DNA of 58,754 nt from an uncultured Eggerthellaceae bacterium (GTDB lineage: Bacteria > Actinomycetota > Coriobacteriia > Coriobacteriales > Eggerthellaceae): assembly GCA_934645125.1 (NCBI GenBank), contig CAKUDT010000001.1, forward strand, positions 1 through 58,754, written 5' to 3'. The stretch's first letter is position 1. The number at the start of each line of letters is the position of its first letter. This document shows positions 34,801-42,971 of this stretch, piece by piece. The translations under genes were made by a program, and so were the position numbers. Below the pieces are notes generated by a model. The model searched no databases. It was not told the DNA's origin and saw nothing but the letters and a program-made list of their open reading frames with translations.

Positions 34801-34913
34801 TTTTCAGGTGCGGTTGGTTGCGTTTGCGCTACCTACGCGATTGTCTACGTGGCGTTGCGCGGCAACACCTTTCGGATATCCCGTGCAGCAAGCCTTCGCA
34901 CAGCTCGCGCGGT

Positions 34914-36329
34914 TTACGCCTTGTTGACGTTCACATCCCAGCCAGACGTAATCCAAGCGGTCAGCTTTCCGTACTTGTCGGCGTAGCTCTTCTTCTCAAT
35001 CTCTTCGGCCGAGGGAGACAGAGCACCCATTTTCTCGATAGTTTCTTCGAGTTTCTTTTTCTTGTCGTCGGGCAATTTATCAGCAGAAATGTTGTAACCG
35101 TTGCCGGTGATATCGAAAGCGGCGCACTGATAATCGGGGCTGATCATATGGTTGCAAACAACCATTGCCGCTGCCTTTGCCGGAGAGTTCTTCATAATGA
35201 TGCTGTAATTCCAATAGCCAACAGAGGTATCCAGCATGTAAATGGCCGGATTTGCCATGTAGGCATCGGGTGTTGCAGCCACGCGCGATGCAACCGAGGT
35301 GCAGGTAGTGAACGTGCATGCCAGATCGCCCGCCTTCACATACTGCATCATTTCGGGTGCGGTTGCCACGTAAAGCGCGCCGTTGTCGCCCTGCAGCAAA
35401 TTCGGCGCAAGCTCCTTCAGGTAAGCCCAAGCGTACGCGGCTTTCTTGTTGAATGCTTCCTCGCTTGCCTCGGAAGAAGTTGACCACTTGTACCACTCTT
35501 CAATGTGGGCAAGAATTTTCTTACGGCGCGTTGCAGCATCATCTGCTTCGTCGTAGACGGTCTTCCAGCCACCATTGCCATCGTCGGTGAGCTCGGAGAG
35601 GATAGCCTTCACGAACAGCTGACCATGGAAACCGCCGTTGCCGGTCAAATCCATATAGGAAAACTTGCCGGGATTTTCCTTTACCCACGATGCAAGCTCA
35701 GTGAAGTTATGGGGCAAGCCTTTCACGCCGCCTTCCGTTGCGTTCCAGGCGATCTTTGAGCTCCATGCATCCTGCGAGTAAACAAGCGAAGGGCTGCAGC
35801 CCTGGAACGGAGCCTCCATATTATCGGTCGTGGCGGCACCGTCAAACGTTACATAAGGGTTGTCGTAATCAAGGTATTGGCTGTTCGGCAGGGATTTCAC
35901 CCAGTTTTCGCCGAAAACACCATCGGCTGCGCGAGCGCTCGCGAACATAGCGCCGGTAAACCAGAACATATCATAGGTAGGATCACCGCCGTTTTTGATA
36001 TCGGTATCGATCTTTTGGTACTCGGCAGCACTGTATTCAACGCACTCAAGCTCAATGTCGTACTTTTCCTTGACTTCTTGGGTCAGCTGCTCCCAGTTCG
36101 CCTGAACGTAAGCATCGGCGCCGCCAGCGCCCCACGCAAGAAAGACGACCCTTTGACCTTTGGCCTCTTCAAGAATTTCCTCCCATTTCATTTGGGCAAG
36201 ATCGGTGTCAACTTTCTTGTCCTCCGAGGCCGACGCACTGCCCGATCCAGAAGATGAACAGCCAGCAAGAGCAGCCGCTACCGCAGCAGAGGCTACAACA
36301 ACAAACGAACGACGAGTAATGTTTTCCAT
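34914..36329 (-). CDS. ABC transporter substrate-binding lipoprotein (YnjB-like)
   Basis: A 471-residue exported solute-binding protein and the first gene of the cluster. The N-terminus has a twin-arginine TRRSFVVV followed by a lipobox LAGC (Cys24), so it is probably a Tat-exported lipoprotein. A Ser-rich linker follows, then a type II binding-protein fold with VVFLAWGAGGADAYVQANWE near residues 60-80 and a C-terminal WITSGWDVNVNKA. The WGG-type motif and length fit the YnjB group rather than classic amino-acid binders. GGAGGAACT precedes the ATG. It lies directly downstream of the four-palindrome array on this strand. Confidence 0.85.
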   Translation of the reverse strand: MENITRRSFVVVASAAVAAALAGCSSSGSGSASASEDKKVDTDLAQMKWEEILEEAKGQRVVFLAWGAGGADAYVQANWEQLTQEVKEKYDIELECVEYSAAEYQKIDTDIKNGGDPTYDMFWFTGAMFASARAADGVFGENWVKSLPNSQYLDYDNPYVTFDGAATTDNMEAPFQGCSPSLVYSQDAWSSKIAWNATEGGVKGLPHNFTELASWVKENPGKFSYMDLTGNGGFHGQLFVKAILSELTDDGNGGWKTVYDEADDAATRRKKILAHIEEWYKWSTSSEASEEAFNKKAAYAWAYLKELAPNLLQGDNGALYVATAPEMMQYVKAGDLACTFTTCTSVASRVAATPDAYMANPAIYMLDTSVGYWNYSIIMKNSPAKAAAMVVCNHMISPDYQCAAFDITGNGYNISADKLPDDKKKKLEETIEKMGALSPSAEEIEKKSYADKYGKLTAWITSGWDVNVNKA

Positions 36330-36542
36330 AGTTCCTCCAAGCGATCCCTTTGCGATGCAGCATCTTTAGCTCGATTGCGCCAGTTCAGAGGCTGCACGCT
36401 TAACGTATACTTATAACTGCATGCGCCAATTATACGATATAGTCTACTATTTGGAATGTTTTTTTATTGGCAATTAATACGAACGGTTTGAATGAGAATT
36501 TAAAATTGCTTGGCGAAGAGTCAGATTCCTCTTCTCTAAATA
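36330..36542. promoter_or_regulatory. AT-rich upstream region of the eight-gene cluster
   Basis: The base composition shifts sharply to AT here compared with the flanking genes. TATAGTCTACTAT at about 36437-36450 could carry a -10 element on either strand, but I cannot assign a full promoter. It is probably the start region of the binding-protein operon. Confidence 0.35.
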
Positions 36543-36589
36543 CAAAATAGGAGAAAACCGATAATTTTTTAGTATTCTCCTATCTTTTG
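36543..36589. repeat. Palindrome unit 1 of the TAGGAGGAA array
   Basis: ATAGGAGAA (36547-36555) and TTCTCCTAT (36575-36583) are perfect complements around a 19-base centre. CAAAA and CTTTTG extend the stem with one bulged base. It is the most divergent unit: one G fewer per arm than the others. Confidence 0.8.
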
Positions 36590-36606
36590 TGCTGTCAGAA
36601 TAAGCA

Positions 36607-36648
36607 ATATAGGAGGAATTTTTATTTTTCTATCATTTCCTCCTATGA
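36607..36648. repeat. Palindrome unit 2 of the TAGGAGGAA array
   Basis: ATAGGAGGAA (36609-36618) pairs with TTCCTCCTAT (36637-36646) across 18 T-rich bases. It begins 62 bases after unit 1. Confidence 0.85.
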
Positions 36649-36721
36649 ATGGGATCAGTTTTGAAGAAATAAAACCCCCTCAAGAGGGTTCGCCGGGCCC
36701 ATAAGAGCATTTCAGTCGTTG

Positions 36722-36764
36722 AAAATAGGAGGAATTTTATTTTTTCCCGATTTCCTCCTATTTT
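36722..36764. repeat. Palindrome unit 3 of the TAGGAGGAA array
   Basis: AAAATAGGAGGAA (36722-36734) pairs perfectly with TTCCTCCTATTTT (36752-36764), centre 17 bases. It begins 116 bases after unit 2; a short CCCTC-AA-GAGGG hairpin lies between them near 36676-36690. Confidence 0.88.
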
Positions 36765-36783
36765 GACCAATATGCACTTCAGA

Positions 36784-36826
36784 AAAATAGGAGGAAATAC
36801 GACTTTTTTTTATTTCCTCCTATTTT
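36784..36826. repeat. Palindrome unit 4 of the TAGGAGGAA array
   Basis: AAAATAGGAGGAAAT (36784-36798) pairs perfectly over 15 bases with ATTTCCTCCTATTTT (36812-36826), centre 13 bases. It begins 62 bases after unit 3, the same interval as units 1 to 2. Confidence 0.9.
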
Positions 36827-36992
36827 CGGATTCAAGAAACGCTTAAAGAAGCAAAGAGCATTGCTCAGCGTGAGACAGCAGCACAGCAGAAAGGTCGAAT
36901 TGCGGCAGAAGAGTGTCAAGGGCGGTGAAGAGCACTCTTCTGGCGCTCCGACTCACCCTCACGCGCGCCGACCAGGCTACAATCGGCTCAAA

Positions 36993-37928
36993 CTACGCCA
37001 ACAACGCATCAAGGGCAGCAAGATCATTGGGAAGAGGAGCCTCAAACGTCATAAGCTTCCCCGTAACCGGATGTTCTACCTGCAGAAACGCCGAATGAAG
37101 CGCCGGGCGCGCAATCAACTCCACGCTACCGCCGTGGTCAGCATCGCCTAAAAGCGGGTGCCCGATATGGCTCATATGAATGCGAATCTGATGCGTGCGA
37201 CCTGTTTCCAACTGCAAACGGACGCGTGCGACTGAATTTGTTGACAAAAGGTGGGGTAATTTGTCAACCATCGACGGGGATTCCACCCAATAGTGGGTGC
37301 GTGCTGGCTTGCCGCCCTCGCGCACGGCCGCGGTTTGCCACGTATGACCAATGCAGCCAATGGGCGCATCCACCGTACCCGAATCTTCCGAAAACTCACC
37401 TTGGCAAAACGCAAGGTACTGACGACAAAAATCGCCCGTATGCAGGCGCTTTTGCAAAAAATCCTGCGCATGGGCATTTTTCGCGAACACGATAAGCCCG
37501 CTTGTCCCCCAATCCAGGCGCTGCACGGGATGCAGCAAGCATCGTTGGTTCGTGCTCTGAAAATAATGCATGAGGAAGTTGCCCAACGTGTCATCAACGT
37601 GTTTGGGGCCAGGGTGGGTTGACACGCCTGCGGGTTTGTTGAGCACAATCAGATCATCGTCTTCGAAAACGATATCAAGCGGACCAGGCGTGGCAATAAC
37701 CGATGACCCCGCCAGCGCGTCGTCGGTATCCCCCACCGCAATGCTCAGCACCTGACCTGCACGAACGCGATCAATCGTAAAAACGCGCTTGTCATCAAGC
37801 ATAATGCCGTTTTCCCGAAACTTTGCCGCACGAATGCCCTGCCTGCCCATATGCAGACGTTCGCGCAGAATCGCCTGAACTTGACGACCATCATCGACGG
37901 ACTCAATCGTATAAGTCAAACGCCTCAT
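36993..37928 (-). CDS. RluA/RluD-family 23S rRNA pseudouridine synthase with an in-frame insertion
   Basis: A 311-residue pseudouridine synthase. The N-terminal S4-like domain (1-75) is followed by NKPAGVSTHPG and the catalytic Asp motif HPVQRLDWGTSGLIVFAKN. The closing motif LETGRTHQIRIHMSHIGHPLLGD is intact. Between THYWV and LETGRTH there are 11 residues more than expected; these are exactly what the 33-bp palindromic repeat at 37236-37268 encodes (VDKLPHLLSTN). The ATG at 37928 follows AGAAGGCG. The catalytic residues are retained, so the enzyme may tolerate the insert as a surface loop. Confidence 0.88.
   Translation of the reverse strand: MRRLTYTIESVDDGRQVQAILRERLHMGRQGIRAAKFRENGIMLDDKRVFTIDRVRAGQVLSIAVGDTDDALAGSSVIATPGPLDIVFEDDDLIVLNKPAGVSTHPGPKHVDDTLGNFLMHYFQSTNQRCLLHPVQRLDWGTSGLIVFAKNAHAQDFLQKRLHTGDFCRQYLAFCQGEFSEDSGTVDAPIGCIGHTWQTAAVREGGKPARTHYWVESPSMVDKLPHLLSTNSVARVRLQLETGRTHQIRIHMSHIGHPLLGDADHGGSVELIARPALHSAFLQVEHPVTGKLMTFEAPLPNDLAALDALLA
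37236..37270. repeat. Palindromic repeat element, copy 2, inside a coding sequence
   Basis: The 33 bases 37236-37268 are identical to 6317-6349. Arms are 37238-37248 and 37260-37270 with one mismatch at the outer end. It is 11 codons long and keeps the reading frame of the pseudouridine synthase. Confidence 0.88.
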
Positions 37929-37994
37929 TAGTGCGCCTTCTGCAAGCATATGCTGTTTACCAGGGAAAACACCAAGGAGCAAGCAGCACGCACG

Positions 37995-38378
37995 CTATTT
38001 GCCCGTCACTTTTTTGATGTAGGTTTTCCAATTCTCGAACGACTCGTCACTAATAGCATGCTCCATCTTGCAAGCCTCGTCCTCGGCGCGCTCAGCTGGA
38101 ATCCCTAAGACTTCCGTCAAGAAAACCGTAAGCAGATGATGGCGCTCGAGCACTGCCTGCCCGTACTCGTAGCCTTCTTCGGTAAGCGTGATATCGCCGT
38201 AAAACGGCTGGTCAAGCATGCCGCGCGTCTTAAGCGTAGCAACCGCCTTATTCACCGATGCCTTAGAAACGTCCAACTCGCGCGCTACGTCAACCGACCG
38301 CACCGCCTGCTCCGTGGTGCCGCCCAGCATAACAATGGCCTCAAGGTAATCCTCAATCGACATGGACATCTTTTCCAT
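37995..38378 (-). CDS. DtxR/MntR-family metal-dependent transcriptional regulator
   Basis: A 127-residue regulator made of the winged-helix domain (SMSIEDYLEAIVML, then VRSVDVARELDVSKASVNKAVATLK) and the metal-binding dimerisation domain (ILERHH-like VLERHHLLTVFL, ending EDEACKMEHAISDESFE). The Cys-Met-Glu-His cluster CKMEHAIS and HH motif are the usual Fe2+/Mn2+ ligands. There is no SH3 domain, as in MntR-type members. AGGGGGAA precedes the ATG at 38378. Likely targets within reach are the feo genes at 45 kb, but this is inference. Confidence 0.9.
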   Translation of the reverse strand: MEKMSMSIEDYLEAIVMLGGTTEQAVRSVDVARELDVSKASVNKAVATLKTRGMLDQPFYGDITLTEEGYEYGQAVLERHHLLTVFLTEVLGIPAERAEDEACKMEHAISDESFENWKTYIKKVTGK

Positions 38379-38531
38379 GAATATTCCCCCTATTGCAACA
38401 CAACCGCCCGCGCCTGCAACGCGTCGTGCGCTACCGGCACAACCACAAACGCCAAAGCGACCCAAATGTTAATCGTTGTGAACATTCTACACCACTTGCG
38501 ACAAGCACGCATGGCTTCATTCGGCCTACCG

Positions 38532-40142
38532 CTAACCCTTTTCCACCAAATCAATCAAATCTTGGTGCGAATGGATATCCAGCTTCGCATATATATGCTT
38601 GACGTGCGCTTTCACCGTGTTGCGCGAAACCACCAGCTGCTCCTGGATATACGTGCGGTCGCGTCCGCGCGCCAACATCTGGAACACCTCAAGCTCGCGC
38701 GGCGTGAGCCCGTACTGGTTGGCAATTGCATGGCAACGTTCGTCGAAGGTGGCTTTCGGCGCGGCGGCTACCGTCGTTTCCACCGGTGTCACGCCATCAA
38801 CAACCTGACGGAAGCTGAAATTCTTCAAACCAATGAGCGCATATCCCACGAATAGCAGAATCAACAACGCCGTGAACAGGCCAAATAACGGAGTTCCCAT
38901 GCCTGCCAGCGTGTTCGCGCCCACGCCAATCGTTGCACCCAACGTGCTCCCCAGACTGCAAACACCACGACCCCACGCGAAAGCCGCTACCGCGCCGCGG
39001 CTGTTGCGCGACGCAACCGCAATAAGCACCAGCCAGCCGACCATGCCAAACAACGTATTGCTCGCCGACAGCAACACCACCGCAGCCGTTTCAGAAGAAG
39101 GCAGATCAATGGTCATGGCAAGAAAGCCTGCTACCACAAACAGAACTGAAATCTGCACGACGAAATCCGTGGGGAAGCGCTTGCCCGACAGCAAAACCCA
39201 AACGGCAACTACTGCGGCGGGCAGGATTACCGTAAACGACGACAAAGGCACGCCCCCTACCTCGCCAAATCGCAACGAGCAGCCAAACGCCACGCTGAAC
39301 AGGAACAAGCATGCAAATAACTTGCTATCCAGCGGCAAAAACGACGAAGGCCGCGTAACGGAAAAATCGTGCGGCGCCTCGCCCTGTTGCGTCTCATGAA
39401 GGACCGGCTGCGCTTCTTTCCACGAAAGCGCCCACGAGGCAAATGGCGCCACCAGGAAAAACAGCATGCCAAACCATACAGGCAGCAGCCACGCGAACGC
39501 CGCTGCAACACACTGCACCACAAACGCAAGCGACACCATCACGCCAGCTTGCAGTGGCGATAAGCGCGATGCCGCAATGCCCACCGTCAAAGTGACCCAC
39601 GCGCGCCCAACGGCCGTTGCGCAGGCAGAAAGAACCAAAAGTGGCAAGCTGCCCAACCCCAAAGACAGCGGCAGCAAGCAACCCACCAGCAGCATAACAA
39701 GTCCGCCAACATTCAACGCATCAACGCGCAAATATGCAGGTCGAAACGTTGCCACCAGGCCAACGGCAATCAAAACCACCGCATTTGCGGTCACCGACAG
39801 GTCGCGCGCAGGGGCAAAAATGCCATCGAAATTCGGAAACACCGACACATTCATGAACGATATAGTGGCAAGAACCAGCGACAACGTAACGAACGAGCGC
39901 CAGAATGCCGGCGTAAACAAATGAGGAGTCGCCGCAGCCGAAGGGTCAGCCGCCACAGAAGGTGCCGAAGTCGGAGCCGCATCAACATCCGGCACCGCAG
40001 ATGCACCGCTGCCGCCGGTCAATGCAGACACGCCGGCGCCACGAGACGCCGCAGGCGATGCCAGGCAAGACCCTTCAGCCGAAGGCGCTTCGCCCGACAG
40101 AATGGCATCCTTTTCGGAGTGCTGCTTGTTTTCGCTTTTCAT
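38532..40142 (-). CDS. LuxR-family regulator with multi-pass membrane domain
   Basis: A 536-residue membrane-bound transcription regulator. Residues 1-75 are Ala/Ser/Pro-rich; residues about 80-455 hold about twelve hydrophobic helices resembling an MFS transporter; the last 65 residues are a LuxR helix-turn-helix (LTPRELEVFQMLARGRD, then VVSRNTVKAHVKHIYAKLDI). This architecture is abundant in Eggerthellaceae, where such regulators sit beside exported flavoprotein reductases. Here it follows the damaged flavoprotein gene on the same strand. It may sense the reductase substrate in the membrane. AAGAAGGGAAG precedes the ATG. Confidence 0.9.
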   Translation of the reverse strand: MKSENKQHSEKDAILSGEAPSAEGSCLASPAASRGAGVSALTGGSGASAVPDVDAAPTSAPSVAADPSAAATPHLFTPAFWRSFVTLSLVLATISFMNVSVFPNFDGIFAPARDLSVTANAVVLIAVGLVATFRPAYLRVDALNVGGLVMLLVGCLLPLSLGLGSLPLLVLSACATAVGRAWVTLTVGIAASRLSPLQAGVMVSLAFVVQCVAAAFAWLLPVWFGMLFFLVAPFASWALSWKEAQPVLHETQQGEAPHDFSVTRPSSFLPLDSKLFACLFLFSVAFGCSLRFGEVGGVPLSSFTVILPAAVVAVWVLLSGKRFPTDFVVQISVLFVVAGFLAMTIDLPSSETAAVVLLSASNTLFGMVGWLVLIAVASRNSRGAVAAFAWGRGVCSLGSTLGATIGVGANTLAGMGTPLFGLFTALLILLFVGYALIGLKNFSFRQVVDGVTPVETTVAAAPKATFDERCHAIANQYGLTPRELEVFQMLARGRDRTYIQEQLVVSRNTVKAHVKHIYAKLDIHSHQDLIDLVEKG

Positions 40143-40177
40143 CGCTTCCCTTCTTCCAGCTGGTATTTCATTATGGC

Positions 40178-40214
40178 AAAAAAACGGAAGCGAGAATAAT
40201 TCTCACTTCCGCCT
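40178..40214 (-). terminator. Terminator after the flavoprotein gene
   Basis: On the minus strand CGGAAGTGAGAAT pairs with ATTCTCGCTTCCG, followed by seven T residues. It separates the flavoprotein/cytochrome unit from the LuxR gene. Confidence 0.85.
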
Positions 40215-40243
40215 GGAGGGGATTTTTTGCAGAGCAGCAGCTC

Positions 40244-41986
40244 TTACGCCTGGCCCGTGGCTGCCAGCATGCCGGCACGTCGGCCTTTCACCATAGTGCG
40301 GCCGCACGCCAAACCCGTGAACAGGTTCGGATAGCTCACGCTAAAGAAGCCGCCCGAGCAGTCGCCGGCCATGTACAGGCCCTCGATCTCGGAGCCGTCG
40401 GCGCGCACCGGGTGCATATTCGTGTTGATGCGCACGCCGTCCAGCGTTGCCAGGAACCACGCGCCCGTGCGGATGCCATAGTACGGCGGAGTCTTCAGCG
40501 GAATCAGACGATACGGCTCTTTGTTATAGTCCTCGTCCTTGCCGGCCTCGGCCATTTCGTTGTAACGATTGAACGTCTCCACGAAATTGTCCACCGGAAT
40601 GTTCAGCTTTTGCGCCAGTTCCTCGGGCGTATCGGCCTGCTGCAGATAACCCTTCTCCAGCAGGGGCTCGAAGAACATCTTGGGCATCAGGCTAATGTCC
40701 ATGTTCGACGCCGCGCCGTTGTCGAACGGGTACAAACGGCAGCAGCCCACTTCGTTCATCTGCTTGACTTGCGCCGCGTAATCGCTGTCGAAGATGTCGC
40801 AGTACGTGTGGCCCGGCTGCATGATGGTGGAATGTAGCATGTAATCGTACGGGCCGGACTCGTTGCAGAAACGCTTGCCGTTAAGGTTGACCTTCATGAA
40901 CGGCTGCTCGCCGAACCACCACCATTGGCCCAAAACGCCGTTTCCAGCCGTCTCGTCAGGCTTAACGCATGCGCGGTTGAACGTGCACGCGCAAGCCAGC
41001 GGGTCCATTTGGCCGCCTACCCACAGCGCAGCCTTAATGCCATCACCCGTGGAGTTGCCACCTACGCCGTTGCGCGAAATGGAAATGCGAATGTCCTGGT
41101 TCCACGGCTGACGAGCCTGCATCATCTCAAGGTTATTGCCGTAACCGCCTGTTGTCAAAATCACGCCCTTGTTGGCGTTGATGCGAACGTAATGGCGATC
41201 CTTCACGTCGCGCGCAATAATGCCGATCACGCGACCACTTTCGTCTTGCTCCAGCTTGATGAGCTCGGTGTTCCAGCGGAATTCCGCGCCCTTTTCTTCG
41301 GCATATTCCTTAAGCGACACACCAAAGTTGAAGTTCTTGTCCTCTTTGCCCAGGTCCGTCTTATTCGGGCTGTGACCCGTAGCCCATGCTTTGTCGCGCG
41401 CGCCCTGACCCTGCGTACCAATGGAGCCTTCGAAGTCCATGCGCAAACGGCCGTCGCGCTCAACAATTTCGGTCAGCCAGTCAATCAAGTCGCCGGACTC
41501 ATTGGCCTACACTTTCACCAGGTCATAATCAACGAAGCCGTTGGCATAGCGAACGATGTCTTCCATGGCTTCCATCTTGTCGATCTTGAACTCGGGGAAT
41601 TGCGCGAACGATGCCTGCTGCAGCTTCGAGTCAATGGCACCAATGTCTTCGCGCGGAGCGGCAACGGCGGAAGTGCGGTCAACGCCCAGAACCTTTGCGC
41701 CGTTCTCAGCTGCGGAAATAATCGCGGGAAGGCCAGCGGTGCGGCAACCCACAACCAGCACTTCGGTGTCAACCGTTTCGGTGATGTCGCGCTCGGCGAT
41801 TTCGGGAGCTTCGCCCAGCCAGCCAGTAGCACTTGCCTGACCTGCGGTTTCGCGAACAGGAACTTCGCTTTCAACAACGCGGTAACCGTTGCCGCAGCCG
41901 CTCAGCGCGCCCATAGCGGCAGCGCTTAAAACCGTAATGCCAGCGCCTTTAAGGAAGGAGCGGCGGTCGAGTCCGTTATTTTTCAT
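40244..41986 (-). pseudogene. Tat-exported fumarate-reductase-like flavoprotein, broken by an in-frame TAG
   Basis: The frame reads as one protein of about 580 residues. The start has a twin-arginine signal RRSFLKGAG with a Cys at residue 31 (LSGCG). The FAD-binding motif is VLVVGCRTAG, where the usual second Gly of GxGxxG is Arg. The C-terminal half keeps the family blocks LTTGGYGNNLEM, GGNSTGDGIKAAL and GLYMAGDCSGGFFSVSYPN. Codon 160 (41507-41509) is TAG between DLVKV and ANESGDL, in the same frame; relatives usually have Trp there, so TGG to TAG is the simplest change. Family members reduce fumarate, urocanate or other enoates in the periplasm-like space with electrons from the adjacent cytochrome. 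Confidence 0.85.
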
Positions 41987-42625
41987 TCGGGGCCTCCCAT
42001 CCTTCGGGCATGTTCAGGGCGTGGCACTCTTCGCACACCAACACGCTGGTTTCGTGAGCCTTATGGCAATCGCCGCACTCAAGCGCCAATCCTGATGGCT
42101 GCTGTGCGGATTGAATTTCTCGTCGTTGCCCTCAAAACCCCAGGTCTTCGCAACAACTTCGTCCATGTTATGGCAACCGCTCTTAGCGCAGAATTCTTCG
42201 CTTGCGAAATCCTTGCCCGTCGCCAGCTTGGTGCCGTCGGGGATCATTGGGTAATCGTCGGACACCCACTTCATGGCCTCGCCCACCTGCTCGGTCATGA
42301 CCGGCTCGTGGCAGCTCAGGCAGTTTTCGTCCGCTTCGGCGTGCGCCGTAACCAGCATGCCCTTGTCTCCGCTGTAATACGACTCAACGTAAGAATCCAT
42401 GGGGCTGTGGCAAACAGAATTGCAGAAGCCGGACGTCTCGTGCCACACCCAGATGCTAGCACCTGCCACCACAATCACCGCGGCAACCACGCCAGCGACA
42501 ATCCAGCCACGCTTCACTTTGCGCTTCGGTAAGGGTTCGCCGGGCAGAGAATCGCTTTGCGCGCCGCTCGACGCTTGAGCTTCAGCTGCTTCTTGCATTT
42601 CAGCCGCATTTTGCTCTTCAGCCAT
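41976..42625 (-). pseudogene. Membrane-anchored multihaem cytochrome c, broken by a 1-base deletion
   Basis: A NapC/NrfH-like electron donor. One N-terminal helix (about 41-61) follows an acidic Glu/Ala-rich lead. Haem motifs are CNSVCH (68-73), CLSCH (102-106) and CAKSGCH (146-152). The reading frame is lost at about 42088-42092, after HSSHQD: the next base frame continues as ALECGDCHKAH and VCEECHALNM, two further haem motifs, ending at 41976 with an 11-base overlap of the flavoprotein start. A lost T in GATTTGG would explain it. As sequenced, translation stops at 42014 without the last two haem sites. ATG at 42625 follows AAAAGGAAC. It would pass electrons from menaquinol to the flavoprotein. 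Confidence 0.85.
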
Positions 42626-42716
42626 TTGTTCCTTTTCCTTTCCGATAGGTTTTTCGGGACGGTTGCGCCCCGCATCGTTGACCGCATAATGCACTTCCAT
42701 GCGCGTGCGCGCCTAG

Positions 42717-42731
42717 TACCCCCATGGGGTA
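42717..42731. promoter_or_regulatory. TACCCC/GGGGTA palindrome upstream of the cytochrome gene
   Basis: TACCCC and GGGGTA flank a CAT centre, about 92 bases before the cytochrome start. It is a candidate operator, for example for the LuxR-type regulator encoded next door; this link is inference. Confidence 0.4.
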
Positions 42732-42929
42732 ATCTTTCGTTTTTGCAGGTCAGAGCGTTGATGAAAGGTAGGGGTTGATTTTAAGGGCAACACGTCGCGG
42801 AAAGGTTATTTTCGGCAGTTTTTCTTGGATCGAGGACTGCAGAGCCTTGTTCTTTCGCCGACCGCCACCGGCTCAAAACCGATAGAAGCATGAAGGCATG
42901 CAGAGGAGAACGCGGGCAAAAACAAAAGC

Positions 42930-42971
42930 GCGGAAGCTCGGAGAGAGGGATCGAGCTTCCGCTTATTTTTT
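42930..42971 (+). terminator. Strong terminator with no matching gene
   Basis: GCGGAAGCTCG (42930-42940) pairs perfectly with CGAGCTTCCGC (42952-42962), followed by TTATTTTTT. No plus-strand protein gene ends here, so a small RNA could lie upstream. The minus strand also has TTTTGTTTTT after the stem. Confidence 0.7.

Noticed and set aside
36543..36826. Reading the palindrome array as a CRISPR.
   Set aside because: Only four units, uneven spacing (62, 116, 62), T-rich centres that are not distinct spacers, and no cas genes in the window.
36861..37151. Plus-strand open frame of 96 codons opposite the end of the pseudouridine synthase gene.
   Set aside because: It overlaps a conserved gene on the other strand and has no ribosome site or recognisable domain.
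41507..41509. TAG read as pyrrolysine or another recoded residue.
   Set aside because: No pyl genes or suppressor tRNA are seen here, the family normally has Trp at this point, and the neighbouring gene is also damaged, so mutation or sequence error is simpler.
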